64,000 nucleotides of DNA from Endomychus coccineus (GCA_958510875.1 OY294070.1:46417576-46481575); one strand, 5' to 3'; numbered from the stretch's first letter, positions 23,255 through 35,234 are shown. Notes: generated from the sequence alone by a model not told the origin. Program-made: numbers and translations.

Positions 23255-24011
23255 CGCCTCTATCTCATCATTTGTTTTCCGCGTGCATTTGCATTCACTG
23301 ACATCGGGCATTGTTTGACATCCCTCTTCTTTTGTGATGACCTCCATGTGTTCCTGACGGTATTTTTCGAAGTCACTGTCCAGTTATCTACGTATGCTAC
23401 GTTCGTGTTGATCTTCTAATATGGCTTTATTGACAGTGGTATTCAGCCGCCCACTCAGCCTTTTAATTTGTCTGCGGACATTGTTTGTTTTTTTTGCAGA
23501 GTCTCGTGAGTTCCTCCACCTTCCTCTTGTGTCTTTCAAGGTATCCACTCACTTCCTGGCATTTCGTTTTACGTCCAGTTGGAGAGCTGCTTCCTGCTTT
23601 ACGTTTCGTCGTAGGATCTTTACGGTGTTGTACATCTTCCTCATCATCGATGATAATGGCCGCCGAACTATTGGATGGGTCATGTCCCTCACTTAGGGTC
23701 TCTCATGCCGCGGTGGTGTTCGGGCGATTGAGTCTCTTCTCGTGGAAGGACTGTGAATATCTCCTTGTCAGTAATAAACGACACCAAAAGTGCTGAGCGG
23801 TCTCTGGCTGATCCGTGGGAGCCCGCTTGCTCACTCCCTATGCGGACCGGTTCTGGAGTTCCGAGCCCCTGTTCCGTAAATTGTATACCTATGTTCGACA
23901 TCGTCTCCTATCAGACATGCATTTTATACCTACTGCCAGGTGAGGAAAACGCAGCCGCCCGCTCCGGGTCAGACGCTGACCAAGAAGCCGCTCGTTCCGA
24001 TACATGAGGGG
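23255..24011 (-). pseudogene. R1-clade element B: 5' UTR and ORF1 N-terminal part
   Basis: The minus strand begins with CCCCTC, the same 5' start as element A. The first reading, from an ATG at 23901, has an N-terminus similar in layout to the intact ORF1 of element E (a FTEQ/FTMQ segment followed by T-P-x-x-V). Decayed frames follow, with lysine-rich and IIIDDEED segments and a final EVITKEEGCQTMPDV segment resembling the QTE/QTV motif seen in ORF1 of A and E. Gypsy2 interrupts it at 23254. Only GTT separates its 5' end from the poly(A) tail of element A. The rest of element B should lie beyond gypsy2, outside the window. Confidence 0.6.
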
Positions 24012-24026
24012 AACTTTTTTTTTTTT

Positions 24027-24330
24027 AGGAGAAATGCCTGTACGCACATTAGGGAAGGTTCCCCTAATAGTGTCGGGCTTGCACTCACTGAAACTCCTTC
24101 TTTCGCCTCATGCAATGCACCGGTAACACTTCTCAGTTTCTCTTCAGCGCGTCACTTGTCTTTTTCTATATTATTATCATAGACTTTAAGATTTTTTGCC
24201 TCCCCCTCTCTTCTTCCTCTTTCTTCGACATAATATCCGTCATCATCGTTTCTACTATTTTCCAACTTCCTTCATCTCTAATGTTTATCTTCATCATAAT
24301 GTTTATTATATCATCTTTCTTCTAGTTCCC
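24027..24330 (-). other. 3' UTR of element A
   Basis: Non-coding sequence ending in poly(A). In R1-clade elements this part is bound by the RT to start priming; I see no clear hairpin here. Confidence 0.45.
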
Positions 24331-27053
24331 TGTTTGCTCTTCCCCTTCTACTCTCCCACTGTTTACATGCAAACAACGTATGTTGAGCATCATCCACTTC
24401 TCGGCAGTATCTGCACGTTTCGCTCTCGCTCTTTCCGATTTTCGCAAGATACTTTTCAAAGCATCCATGTCCACTTAGGAGCTGTGTCATGTGATAGTTT
24501 GTTTCCCCGTGCTTTCTCTCTACCCACTTTCCGATGTCTTTAATTAATTCTTTGGTTCATCTTCCCTTTTGCTCTGTTTCATCTATCGTGTTTTATCTAC
24601 TTTGCCATTCTTCCTCAGTTTTTTTTTGCTCTTTCTCGGTTCCCTTCTGCTGTCTCTTCTCCATAATATATTAATGCCCTTTCCTTTATTTTGAGGTCTA
24701 AAGGCTTTTGCCTGGCTATGATCTGTACCGCCCCCTCCGATATGGTTCTGTATGCCCTGCATATTCTTATTACAATCTTATCAAGATCTCTTCATATTTC
24801 TTCATGTTTAGCATTCTTTCCCATACTGGTGCTGCGTATAATACCGTGGAATAATGAACATTTGCTAGGATATCCCTCTTGCTTTCGGTAGGCCCGTCTA
24901 TATTAGGCATTATTCTGCTCAGTGCAGATATTCTCTTAGAGGCCTTCCTATGTACATTCATGACGTGTTCATCAAAGCATAGTCTTTTATCGAAAATTAT
25001 CCCTAGGTATTTGAGACTTCTCTTGGCTGATATCCGTGTTCCTCTCAGCTCAAAACTGGTTTCCAAGGATCTCCTCCATCCGCTCATTATCACCGCTCCT
25101 GTTTTCTCGGGTGCCAGCTCCAGCCCGTGATCATTCATTCATTCGGATATGTCCTCCAATGCCTCATCTACTTGGTTTTTTAGTTGCACCGTCGTTTCGA
25201 CAATGCTAATGAGGGCAATATCGTCGGCAAAACCTACGATCTCTGTGTTCTTCGGTAGCTTCAGTTTTAGAACCCCGTCATATAGGATATTCCAGAGTGT
25301 TGGTCCAAGGACTGACCCCTGTGGTACCCCTGCAATTAGATCTATTTCGTTTCCATTGTCTGTTACCTTCCTGTCTTCGAGGTAACTTTTTATTATTTCT
25401 ATTGCCCATGGGGACAGTTCTTTTTGTTGCATACTTTCTATGATTTTTACCCAAGGTGCGCTGTCAAATGTGTTTTTCACGTCTAGGGTGATTAATGCAC
25501 AGTTTTTTTCCTGCTTTCACTGCTTTTGTTGCTGTGGTATATACTTTCATTGCCGCCTGTATTGTGGAGCTGCCAGCTCTGAAACCATATTGGTTTTCGC
25601 CAGTTCCTCTTTCTCTGCCATTTCCTGATTAGGTCTGTTGACGATCATTCTCTCCATCAATTTACCTATTGTACTTAATAGGCAAATTGGTCTATAGGAT
25701 TTTTTGTTTTCTTCTTTGGAGTGTTTTGGGGTCAATATCAATTTGGCTTTCTTAAATTCGGTCGGGAAAGAACATTTCATTAGCGCTTCATTAATAACAT
25801 TTATCATATGGTCTGGTATACTCTCCGTCGCTGCTTCCGTGATTTCAGGTGGTATTCCATCAAGGCCGGGTGCTTTCCTGTTTTTAAGTGCTTCTGCCGC
25901 TGTTATCATTTACTCTTTTTTGAATTCTCTTGGACTCTCAAAAATTTTTTTCTCCCAATTTATTTTCGTATGTACGGGAAAGAGGCTGTTCATTACTTCC
26001 TTTCTCTCTTCCTCCCCCCAGACTCAATTCAGGCTTCAACGCATTTAATTGCTTCATCGCTATTTCATACCCGTTGCCCTATACATCCTCCTGTATTTCG
26101 TGTATTGTATTTTTCCACCACTCCTTTTCTTCGTCCAGTATCGTGCATGTTGCCTTCAGGTTCTCTATTTTATTTGTTCACCAATATGGTTGCACCCTTT
26201 TGTACTTCCTAACTATTTGTGTCTTCTTGTGTGCCTGCACTATCTTTTTATGTAGAGTTTCAATGTTTGAGTGTCCACTATCTTTCGCCATGGCCTTCTT
26301 GAGTTCCTTCTTGAACATTTCAATATTCGGAATTTTTTCTACCCATCCATAATTTTTGATAGTCTTATCCCAACTTACTTTGAATGCAATATAGTTGTGA
26401 TCGCTCATTGTTTCTGTATCTAGAACCACCCATTGGTCTATTTTCTTCAATATTCCTGTAGTTGTTATAGTAAGGTCTAGTCTCGATCTCTGTCTTCCTT
26501 TTTCGAAGGTTGGTTTGTTCCCTGGGTTTGTTATAATTAGACTTGGTGCCGCAATCCAGGTACTGATCATTTCTCCTCTCCTGTCTTCCTTTTATTCTCC
26601 CCATTCAAGAGAATTCGCCCCCGATTATTATCTCCTTTCTCTGTTCTATTGTACTAGCTAATCTATCCAGGAACTGAATATATTCTCCTATGGCTCGGTT
26701 TGACGATATATAGCAACTTACTACCTTGATCCCTTCTCTCTTAATCCATACAAGCCCCTTAGTTTTACCACTGTCTGTTATTTTCGGTGTTTTATTTACC
26801 ACTCTGCTTGCAGCATCCCTGTCGTCATCCCCAAACCATCCTTTTTGCTAGCATATTTTAGATTTGTTTCGCTCATGAGACATATGTCTACCCTTCTTGT
26901 CGTTATTATGTTTTCTAACATATCTTGTGCCGCCATGCATCTGTTCAAATTTACCTGTAGAACATTCAATGCCATATTTGGAATAATATAAGATAAATAT
27001 TTAACACGAATGTATACGGGACATCCACTTCTTACACTAATACTACAGTTCAA
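24331..27053 (-). pseudogene. element A ORF2: endonuclease, RT and CCHC tail
   Basis: The start MALNVLQVNLNRCMAAQDML (27053) is the standard R1/SART-type ORF2 opening. The endonuclease shows LMSETN, GLVWIK, CYIS, EIIIGGEF and MSDHNYIAF with the catalytic Asp-His pair intact. The RT shows RKAPGLDGIP, RPICLLSTIGKLMERM, the NTFDSAPW block, AGVPQGSVLGPTLWN and VGFADDIALI with the Asp pair near 25220. The thumb region RISALSRIMPNIDGP follows, and near 24380-24480 the LLSGHGCF...CRYC...HTLFAC zinc tail. It is split into at least seven pieces by shifts and stops, so it is long dead. Its job was target-primed reverse transcription at telomere-type repeats. Confidence 0.85.
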
Positions 27054-27059
27054 TTCAAG

Positions 27060-29173
27060 TTTTCGTTTTTGCCCTGTCGTTTCTAATTTGCGACATTGTC
27101 CGTCTATGCTTTGGGCATCCTAGTGTTCCTGCTTTATGGTCCTCTTTCTAGCATATCGAGCAGTACAGCTTGCTTTCTTCACATGCCTCTTTGCTGTTCC
27201 CTCCCCGCCACACTTCCTGCAGCAATTTTTCATGCTGGGCTGAGTGCACTCTTTCGCCTTGTGTCACAAGCCCCACCATCTGTAACATTGGGTTACATTG
27301 ATTTTTTCCTAAATGCGGCATTTTGTCAGTCCTATCTTTATGGTCCCTTTTTTAATCAGCTCCTCAGCTGTTGTTTCTGGAAGATCAATCTGTGCCGTTT
27401 GGACTCCTGTTCTACCCATTTTCAAGCATCTCATTTTATTATCCTCTCCTTCCCTCCCTCAGTGCTTTGCTAAGTGTTTCAATAATCTCAACCTCCGTTG
27501 TTATCTCGTCCATATCCTTTATAATGATGGGTTTGTTTTTCAACTCTCTCATCTTTCTCGTGCTGACGTGCTTTATTTCCTGCTTTATCATTTTTTTGCA
27601 CTCTGCCAGTTTCCTCACCCGCCTCCATTATGATGAGGAGGTCATTTTCCTTAGTTTTTTTTACACTCCTCACTTTTGGAGCTATTTCGCTCCCCTGCAT
27701 CTTGTTGCGGATTTCTTTAAGCAAGTCCGCATAAGAAGTTCCCTCTTTTTGAATCAGGATAGCTTCACTATCGCATTTCCTAGGTTTTTGTGTTCTGTTA
27801 CCTTCAGTTTTCTTTTTAGTTGGACGGATGCATATAGTCACCTTTATTCCAGTTTCTCTCAAATTCCGTTCCACCATCTTCCCAAATATGTAGGTGTCAA
27901 TACCTGTAGGTTTTGGTATCGCTATATGTAATTCCTGGTGCTCTTCTGCTTTCTCCTTCATCCTATTTATCACTGTCGTGAGGTTTCTTGCCGTGTTTTC
28001 TTCAGGTTGTATCCTGAATATACTATGCTCGCTTCCATTAGTTATCCCGTCTATTGTGGTACTTGTACTGATTTTAAGGAGACCTACTTCATTTGCTTCC
28101 TTCCGCACTTTTTTCAGGCCAATGAATTTTTCTCTGTAGACCCTCGAGTCCAATACTCAATTGATTCTCTTCTTCTCCAATGAGGATCAATGTATGGTTT
28201 TTGTATGTTTCCTAGGTTTCCAGCGGACTTCCTATATGGATTTCCGTATTTCTGAATGTCTCCTCTGACCATTTCTTCTGTATTGCTTCCTCTTTTTGGC
28301 CTGTCTCTATGGTATTTCTTATCTCTTCCTCTGTTATGAAGTTCACCGTTTCTGTATTTTCTGTCTGGGTTGCTATACTTGCAGTTGCTCTTGTTTGCCC
28401 CTCCCCCTCTGTTTTTCCTTGCGTTCTTTTATCTATTTCTTCGAGTTTGTACACTCGTATCGCATTTTCCTCCCTTAATTTATTCAGCTCTTTTCCAATA
28501 TCCTCCATTTGTGTCGTTATAATTCTATTCTCTCCATTCCATTTATTTCTGCATCTTTTCGTTATAACCATTATATTGTAATTTTCCTCCTTGATTTCTT
28601 TTTTAGTGTTGCTGTTTTCATTTTTCAACTTTTTCAGACGTTCTGCCGCCTCGTGCTGATTTCCAAATACGCTTTCTTCAGTTTCGGGCCCACCTATTTT
28701 AATAAGGGGATTGGTGTCTGCCAGAGGATTTTCAATTTCATTATCGTCCCCGCTATCTGCCTCTAGATCTACGAGGCATATTACATCGTCATTGTGTTCT
28801 TCACTAGTTTTATTTGTCCCTCCCACCGGGGTTACATGGGTGTGTGGTGGTGTTCTCTTCATGCTTCTCTTCCTGTCGAAGTCTAGGCTATGCTCTTGGC
28901 GATAGGGTAGCTTCTCTTTTCTTATAGTTCTTTGTTGCATCGTCAGTCTTAAGTCCCTGAAAATTTGGACATATCCCTTCCATCGTTGTAGATTGTATGT
29001 GCCTGCGTCCAATCCTTTGGTTGGTGTTTCTTCAGCGCATTACCTTCTGTGCGAGCACCAAAGGAACTCGTCCTGCGAATCCTCAAGATGTCGTTGAAGA
29101 AGCTGTCCTCTTCATCTGTATTCACCTCGTTGCCCGTTTGTTCCTTTTTCCCTGCTTGAGGAGGGCTCCTCAT
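27060..29173 (-). pseudogene. element A ORF1, gag-like
   Basis: Three main pieces are readable. The N-terminal piece has DEEDSFFNDILRIRRTSSFGA, which parallels EEDMLKGIMDIRRTNSCGA in element E. The middle piece (29012-28212) is charged, with a coiled-coil-like stretch and an IATQTENTETV motif. The third (28153-27488) has the SYADLLKEIRNKM segment that precedes the zinc knuckles. The knuckles (about 27070-27300) survive only as scattered Cys/His residues with stops between them. ORF1 proteins of this clade bind RNA and target telomeres. Confidence 0.75.
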
Positions 29174-29760
29174 CGTTTTTTCCTCTTCCTGAACACTTCA
29201 GTTGTAGCATCTTCTCTACTCCCAGATTCTTCGATTTTGTTAGATAATTCCAAACTTGATCCCACGTGTTGGAACAAAATAAAAGTCACCTCCTGGCAGT
29301 GCGCCCGTACCAGGGAGAAAACCGAAGAAATCTGAGGAGGTCGCCCGGTTTCCGCAGGTTTTTTCGACTTCACTGTCGGTTATTTTATAGAGATATCCTC
29401 CTCCCGGGCCGGTCGGTTAAGACAAGCCCCCCGTTTCCGGATCCCACAGAACACTCCTCTCAGACTCGCCTCTCTGCGGTTCGCGCTGTGGTCCAGATTT
29501 ATGGTATAAGCGAGCGGTAGGCGAGCGACAACCCTCAGCTAAGGCCCTTGGGATGCTGACCCAAGAGTGCTTCACAGCACTTTGCCCTAGGTTGAGTCAT
29601 ATCTTAGTTTTCGCTGCTCTCCATCGACCTGTTCGGCTTGAGAGACCCTACCGGGAGTCCCTTGCGAGACTCCCGCGCGCATAGCTCTCGGTTTCATGGC
29701 TGTTACTTAAGCCCCTTCACCAACGACAAGGTGTTATGACCCCTAGGAGGAGAAGAGGGG
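29174..29760 (-). other. 5' UTR of element A
   Basis: About 590 bases upstream of ORF1. The stretch 29350-29530 is clearly similar to the 5' end of element C (32800-32985), so the two are related families. The outer 230 bases, from CCCCTC, are missing in C. Confidence 0.65.
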
Positions 29761-29780
29761 AACCTAACCTAATCTAACTT
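29761..29780 (-). repeat. remnant TTAGG-type repeats between elements A and C
   Basis: The plus strand reads AACCTAACCTAATCTAACTT, about four degenerate CCTAA units. This is the only target sequence left between the 5' end of A and the 3' tail of C. Confidence 0.75.
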
Positions 29781-29954
29781 CTTTTTTATGAGAGGGAAAA
29801 TTCTGTTTACGCACTACCCGGGTATTTCTTTGTGTCTCCGGGGGTGTGTGGGACTCGAGGGACATGCCCTAATAGTCACTAAGAACCCTCTCGGGATCAT
29901 AGACTCGCTGCCCTTGTTGTGCTAGCAGCGAATCTACGTCCTCCCATTTGTCGT

Positions 29955-30058
29955 GATGCGGTTCGGAACAGAATCATATGACCTCATACGTCGCATCGCA
30001 TCACCCGATGCGGTTCGGAACAGAATCATATGACCTCATACGCCGCACCGCATCACCC
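29955..30058 (-). repeat. 52-bp tandem duplication in the 3' UTR of element C
   Basis: Two copies of a 52-base unit beginning GATGCGGTTCGG (29955 and 30007). Each unit has complementary ends (GTGATGCG and CGCATCAC) that could fold into a hairpin of about 50 bases. Such a structure may be recognised by the RT, but this is inference. Confidence 0.7.
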
Positions 30059-30101
30059 TCCACGCTCCGCTTCCTATGGCCTGTTGTCGCTCCTGCTCTA
30101 T

Positions 30102-30825
30102 TCAACCTCCTTTTTCTTTTTTCTCCGTGACGGATGTGACGAAATCGAAAAGGATTTTCCAGTGTTCCGTATCTAGAAGCATAGTTTTAATTATATTGTC
30201 TGCCGTCAGCCTCCTTCCGAATGCTTCCCCAGTATTTCTCCTCTCCACCTCCCATCTTTTACATATGAACACTGTGTGTTCTGGGGAGTCTGCCATCCGG
30301 CACTGCTCACACTGGTCAGTGGTCGACTTGCCTATCCTTCTTGTAAAGGTTCCAAAGGACCCATGACCCGTCAGGAACTGCGTAAAGTTGTAGTTCGTTG
30401 TTCTATGCCCCGCCTCATACAACACGGCTATGTTTCTGACAAGCCGCCGTGTCCACTGCGCCACATCCCTTCCCGCCTCTGTCCATCTTCTCTGACAGTT
30501 CTTTTTCGCGTCATTCTGTGCACTCCTGGCAACTTGTCATTTCCAACATTGCACAAGAAGGCTCTCTCCGCCACCAACAGATCCAGAGGCGAGACCCCCG
30601 CCACCACTTGAGTAGTCTCCGCCGATACCGTGGGGGTACGCCCATGCCACCCTCAGTAGGACCAACCCTCGGGCCCTCACCAGCATATCCCTGTACTTGC
30701 CAATTTTTATAACGCTCCTCCATGCCGGTGCCGCATACAGAACCACGCTGTGCGACACCGACAGGAAAATTTTCCTCTTGGTGTACGAGGGTCCTCCTAT
30801 ATTTGGCATCAGCTTCCTCAACGCC
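30102..30825 (-). pseudogene. element C: RT thumb and C-terminal CCHC region
   Basis: The reading begins MRKLMPNIGGPSYTKRKIF, which in related elements lies just after the RT core, and continues through VVLYAAPAWRSV. A second piece (30464-30102) has FLTGHGSFGTFTRRIGKS, CEQCRMADSPEHTVFIC, the C-terminal zinc motif shared by all the R1-clade copies here. EN and RT catalytic parts are missing, so it cannot have mobilised itself. There is a frame change between 30537 and 30464. Confidence 0.75.
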
Positions 30826-32902
30826 TCACTCCCTCGTTATCTCCTGCCTTAGCAAAGTTCGCCTTCCCGTCATCTGCCTGATAAGCTCTCCTGAGGCTAC
30901 GATAGTCGCTGCCTGTCTGCCACCGTTCATAGGTCGCATCGCCTTTATCTCTATCTGATCGCCTGTGGTGTTGAATCCTCTTGCTAATTCTGTCTTTAGC
31001 TGTTCCTCCGTAATGTCTATGTCCATACCATACGCGTTAAGAGCTTTTCTTTTGTCCCTCCCCCCATATACTTTTACTTGTCCGAAATTGGTGATTTTTT
31101 TCCACCTTGTTGTATATGTTAGCCGTTTCCTTGCTGTCCTCTTCCATTTCGACAAGTAGATGGCCTTCTCTTGTCTGTCTTATCCCTCTTATTTCTTGGG
31201 CCATCTTCCCATCTCTCGTAACTTCCTTCTTGAAGTTAGCTACCATCTGTGCATACGAGGTCCATTCCCCCTTCTCTATAATCACGGCATCCGGTTTTAC
31301 TCCCCCCTCCTTCCCCTGCCATCTTCCTTTGTTACACTTTTGTCGTGCAGAATCACCTGACTAGAGAAGTTAACCAGGGCGCACTCTATTATTTTTCGTT
31401 TCATCGATAATTCCATCTGCGCCTGTACCGATATATGTATGGGTAGCTTATTTCCTTTATCTACCTCCGTCCCCACCGCTACTAAGCTTATGTATAGGTG
31501 GTATCCTTGTTCATTCGGCTTGTTTGCTAGGCCTATGAAACATACCTCTCCCTCTTCGGCTAACTGTTCTCCCCCTGTGACACTCCATCCCGGTGACCTC
31601 TGTACCAACTCCTCCCCCTCCTCCATTTTTCCTCCTCTTATATATCCTATCATCTTCCTAGAGCTTCCGGCCAGTTGCCTCACATATTTGAGGTCTTTCA
31701 TGGCCATCGCTGGTGCCAGTACCACTATGTTCCCTTCGACTTCAGGATTTGTTATATTCCTATTGTCTATCGTGACTTTGTAGGTTTCCTCGGGCCATTC
31801 CTTGCCCACAAGTAATGTCAGTTCCTCCTGATCCATGCCGGCTTTCATTTGTGAAACGATTTCCTGCACTCTGGCCTGCCTTCGCCTTTCTTCCTCTGAT
31901 TCTGTTTGGGTCTCTATCTCTCTTACTTCCCTTCTACTTTCCCCCCTAGTGTGTGACATACACTTTTCGCATCCTGCTTTTTCAGACCTTCTATCTGTTT
32001 TTGCATCTAGAGTTCTTCCCATTATTCTCCTTAGCACATGTGCCACTTCTTTAATTTCTTTTTCTTGTTTTTGGGGGTATGTGGGACTCGCACCCACTAA
32101 AACCTCTCCGTTTTCCTTTTCCTCCTCTCCTTGGGAAATTTGAAAGGTCGTCTTCAAGTATGTTACCATTTTCTTCGGGCGCCTCCTTTGAGTAAATCTT
32201 TTGGAGATTCCTCTCCAATGTATCAGATTCCTCTTGTGCAGATTCTGCTATAGATTCTATCTCAATAATCTTCTCCTTCAAATCAGCCTGCGCGTCTGGG
32301 AGCTCCCTGCCCTTCTCTATCAACAGCTTGATCTTCCTAGTTAGTCGTCGGAGAACAGCCCCCAATTGACTCGTGTATCCTTCGTCCTTGGTTTTCTCAC
32401 TGTCCTTCGGACTGTCCAGCGAGCGTTTCCTTTTGCATCTCCCCTCCATTTCCGTGGTAGTGCCTGGGACAGGATCATCTTCAACCATGATGACGCTGTT
32501 CTCAATCCCGTCCAGTTCAGTAAAGTTGTAGTTTAACGGCGATATTGCATCATCATCACTCACATTGTTCCTGGATTGGTTTTTTGGCGGCGTGCGACGA
32601 AGCGAAGACCTACGCGCAGACGGGTCTATAACGGTCTGCCTGTCGTACTGACTCTGCCCCACTCTCCTACGATCTTCCTTCTTGGCAGTTTTTTTTTTTG
32701 AATTTTTCATATTTTCATCCCACGTTGAGCAAGGAAAAAAGATCCACCCTAGCAGAGCCCCGCATGCCAGGGTAAGACTATATACTGCGAAGGGCGCCCT
32801 GTTTCCGCAGGTTTTTGCGACTTCGCTGTCGGTTATTTTATAGAGGTAGAAACCTCTCGCGAGCCGGCCAGTTAAGGAAGGTCCCCCGCTTCCAGATCTC
32901 AC
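30826..32902 (-). pseudogene. element C ORF1, gag-like
   Basis: At least three overlapping pieces in different frames: 32902-32051, 32169-31297 and 31285-30826. They show the usual ORF1 layout of this clade: a basic, Ser-rich N-terminus, acidic IMVEDD segments, a heptad-like helical region, an EIETQTES motif, and WTSYAQMVANFKKEV, equivalent to SYADLLKEIRNKM in element A. It ends at the deletion junction, before the zinc knuckles would begin. A hydrophobic stretch near the start (YSLTLACGALLGWIFF) is probably translated 5' UTR rather than protein. Confidence 0.65.
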
Positions 32903-32986
32903 AGAACTCTCTCTTCTGACTCGCCTCTCAGCGGTGCGAACTGTGTTCCAGATTCACGGTGTTAGCGAACGGTAGGCGAGCGACCG

Positions 32987-33525
32987 ACCTAACCTAACCA
33001 ACCTAACCTAACCAACCTAACCTAACCAACCTAACCTAACCAACCTAACCTAACCAACCTAACCTAACCAACCTAACCTAACCAACCTAACCTAACCAAC
33101 CTAACCTAACCAACCTAACCAACCTAACGTAACCAACCTAACCTAACCAACCTAACCTAACCAACCTAACCTAACCAACCTAACCAACCTAACCTAACCA
33201 ACCTAACCTAACCAACCTAACCTAACCAACCTAATCTAACCAACCTAAACTAACCAACCTAACCTAACCAACTTAACCTAACCAACTTAACCTAACCAAC
33301 CTAACCTAACCAACCTAATCTAACCAACCTAACATAGCCAACCTAACCTAACCAACCTAACCCAACCAACCTAACCTAACCTAACCAACCTAACCTAATC
33401 AACCAAACCTAACCAACCTAACCTAACCAACCTAACCTAATCAACCTAACCTAACTAACCTAACCTAACCAACCTATCCTTACCAACCTAACCAACCTAA
33501 CCAACCTAACCTAACAAATCTAACC
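32987..33525 (-). repeat. telomere-like array 1, (TTAGGTTAGGTTGG)n
   Basis: About 540 bases of plus-strand CCTAACCTAACCAA units with scattered point variants and a few shortened CCTAACCAA units. It separates elements C and D. The unit is two canonical insect TTAGG repeats plus one TTGG. The G-rich strand is the minus strand. Confidence 0.9.
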
Positions 33526-33727
33526 TTTTTTTTTTCAGCGAAGGGGAAATCCTCATGGACACCACCGCTTATGTTCTATCGCGTATGGTAGTGTGGGACT
33601 TCATCGCAATTGCTAGTGCACTGCAGATGACCTACCCACTAAAACCCCTTCCAATCTTCCCTCTCCATAATGAGTAGGAACCGTTTATTCAACATTACTT
33701 CTACTCATCACGGGTACTGTTTCACTA

Positions 33728-35228
33728 CTATGTGTCTCTTTCTTCTTTCTCTTTTGTCTTTATAACTTCATCAACGTATTCTTTAATTGTCTCCCATTCT
33801 TTTTCTCCTTCCAGCATAGTATCTATGACATTACCGATAATGATCTGCCTATTCAGTTCGGTTGTCACTTTTTGTCTTTGCGTCTCCCACCTTGGACATA
33901 TAAATATTGTGTGTTCAGGGCTATCTATCATATGGCAATATGGGCATTCATCGTTATCTGTCAGTTTGAATCGGTGTAGGTACTGTTTGAAACAGCCGTG
34001 TCCACTAATCATTTGGGTTAGTGCATAATTTATCTCGCCGTGCTTTCTATTTATCCAGATGTCTATGTTTTTTAATAATTTTTTGGTCCAATTCGCTTTC
34101 CCGGTATTGATCTCTCATTGACTTTGCCATAATATTATGGTGTCTTGTCTGGCCCTATCTTTTTGTTCTTTGTTGCCCTTATATGTGTTTTTTCTCTCCA
34201 ATGCTAGCAAGCTTAGTGGAATAGTCCCCGCTATTACCAATATTGCCTCCTTGGATATTGTTCTATATCCCGAGGCTATTCTTAGGGCCATGCGTCTTTG
34301 TGGCTTTTCTATCAGTTCTTTATATTTATTATGTTTCAGTACATGATACCAAATAGGTGCCCCGTATAGGATTATGGAGTCGATAACATTAGCTAGGAGT
34401 CTTCGTTTAGAGCTTCTGGGTCCTATTATATTAGGCATTATTCTAGCCATTCTGTTCACGACCTGTTCTGCTTTAGCCACAGTTTTATTTATATGTAGGG
34501 TCATTCTAATATTCCTATCAAAATGTACACCTAGGTATTTTACCCCGTGTTTCGTCTCTATCGTTACATTTTCCATTCGGAATTTTAATTCACCGACGCT
34601 CTTTTTTGTTACCACCATTACAGCCTCTGTTTTATTCGGTCTTACCTCCAGCTCATTCCTTTTCAGCCACGTTCCTACTTTAGCTAGCGTTTCATTGACG
34701 TCGTTCGTAATTTCTTCTTTATTTTTACCAGTTGCGCATGCTGCCAGGTCATCCGCAAAACCGATCAACTCTACTTCAGGGGCAACCTGGATCTTCAGCA
34801 CCTCATCATACATTACGTTCCATAACAGGGGTCCCAAAACTGACCCTTGAGGAACACTGCATGTCACTTCCATAATTCCTTTTTCCCCATACATTATCTT
34901 CCTGTTGTGTAAATAGCTTTTTACTATATTGATGAGGTACTGACTAATTCTTCTATCCTCTAGTGATTTAATTATCAATCCCCACGAAGCGCTATTAAAT
35001 GCGTTTTTAACATCCATTATTACTAATACACATGCTTTTCTATGCTGGTGAGATTTAGTTTTTATCAATTCAGCTCTAGTTTTAACTATTTGCATAGCAT
35101 CAATGGTAGTTCTGCCCTTTCTGAATCCATGCTGGTTTTCCGCAAGTTCATTTCCTTCGTTCGAAAGTTCTTCATTTATACGTTGTGATATTAGTATCTC
35201 TAGTACCTCACCTAACGAGTCAATTAGA
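33728..35228 (-). pseudogene. element D ORF2, RT and CCHC tail (downstream half)
   Basis: The reading picks up at SLIDSLGEVLEILISQRI, immediately after the Polinton duplication. It contains NQHGFRKGRTTIDAM, VIMDVKNAFNSASW with the first catalytic Asp, SVPQGSVLGPLLWNVMYD, and IGFADDLAAC with the Asp pair near 34745. The thumb (MARIMPNIIGP) and the C-terminal ISGHGCFKQYLHR, CPYCHMIDSPEHTIFIC zinc motif follow. Apart from one in-frame TGA near 34113 the frame is open, so D was fairly young when the Polinton hit it. The RT would have copied element RNA at nicked TTAGG repeats. Confidence 0.88.
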
Positions 35229-35234
35229 GATATA
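35229..35234. repeat. target site duplication, left copy
   Basis: GATATA immediately before the left terminal repeat; the same six bases follow the right terminal repeat. Six-base duplications are the rule for Polinton integrases. Confidence 0.9.

Larger units (their letters stand above)
24015..29760 (-). mobile_element. R1-clade (SART/TRAS-like) element A, full length, decayed
   Basis: About 5.7 kb on the minus strand: 5' UTR starting CCCCTCTTCTCC next to AGGTTAGGTT, ORF1 with decayed zinc knuckles, ORF2 with EN, RT and a C-terminal CCHC region, 3' UTR, and a 12-base poly(A) at 24015-24026. Telomere-like TTAGG bases flank the 5' end and GTT follows the tail, so it fits insertion at TT/AGG. 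Many stops and shifts make it inactive. Confidence 0.8.
29781..32986 (-). mobile_element. R1-clade element C, internally deleted
   Basis: About 3.2 kb. The 5' end lies directly in the repeat array, within sequence matching an internal part of the A 5' UTR, so it is 5' truncated. ORF1 then runs straight into the RT thumb: zinc knuckles, endonuclease and RT core are absent. It ends in a short A-rich tail (29781-29787) followed by TTAGG-type bases. Confidence 0.75.

Noticed and set aside
26049..26352. Long plus-strand ORFs rich in Phe and Ser opposite element A
   Set aside because: They are antisense readings of the endonuclease and RT genes, with composition typical of antisense frames.
32987..33525. 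Intact chromosome end
   Set aside because: The repeats are interrupted, mutated and flanked by elements on both sides, so they are interstitial or subtelomeric in this window even if the region is near a tip.
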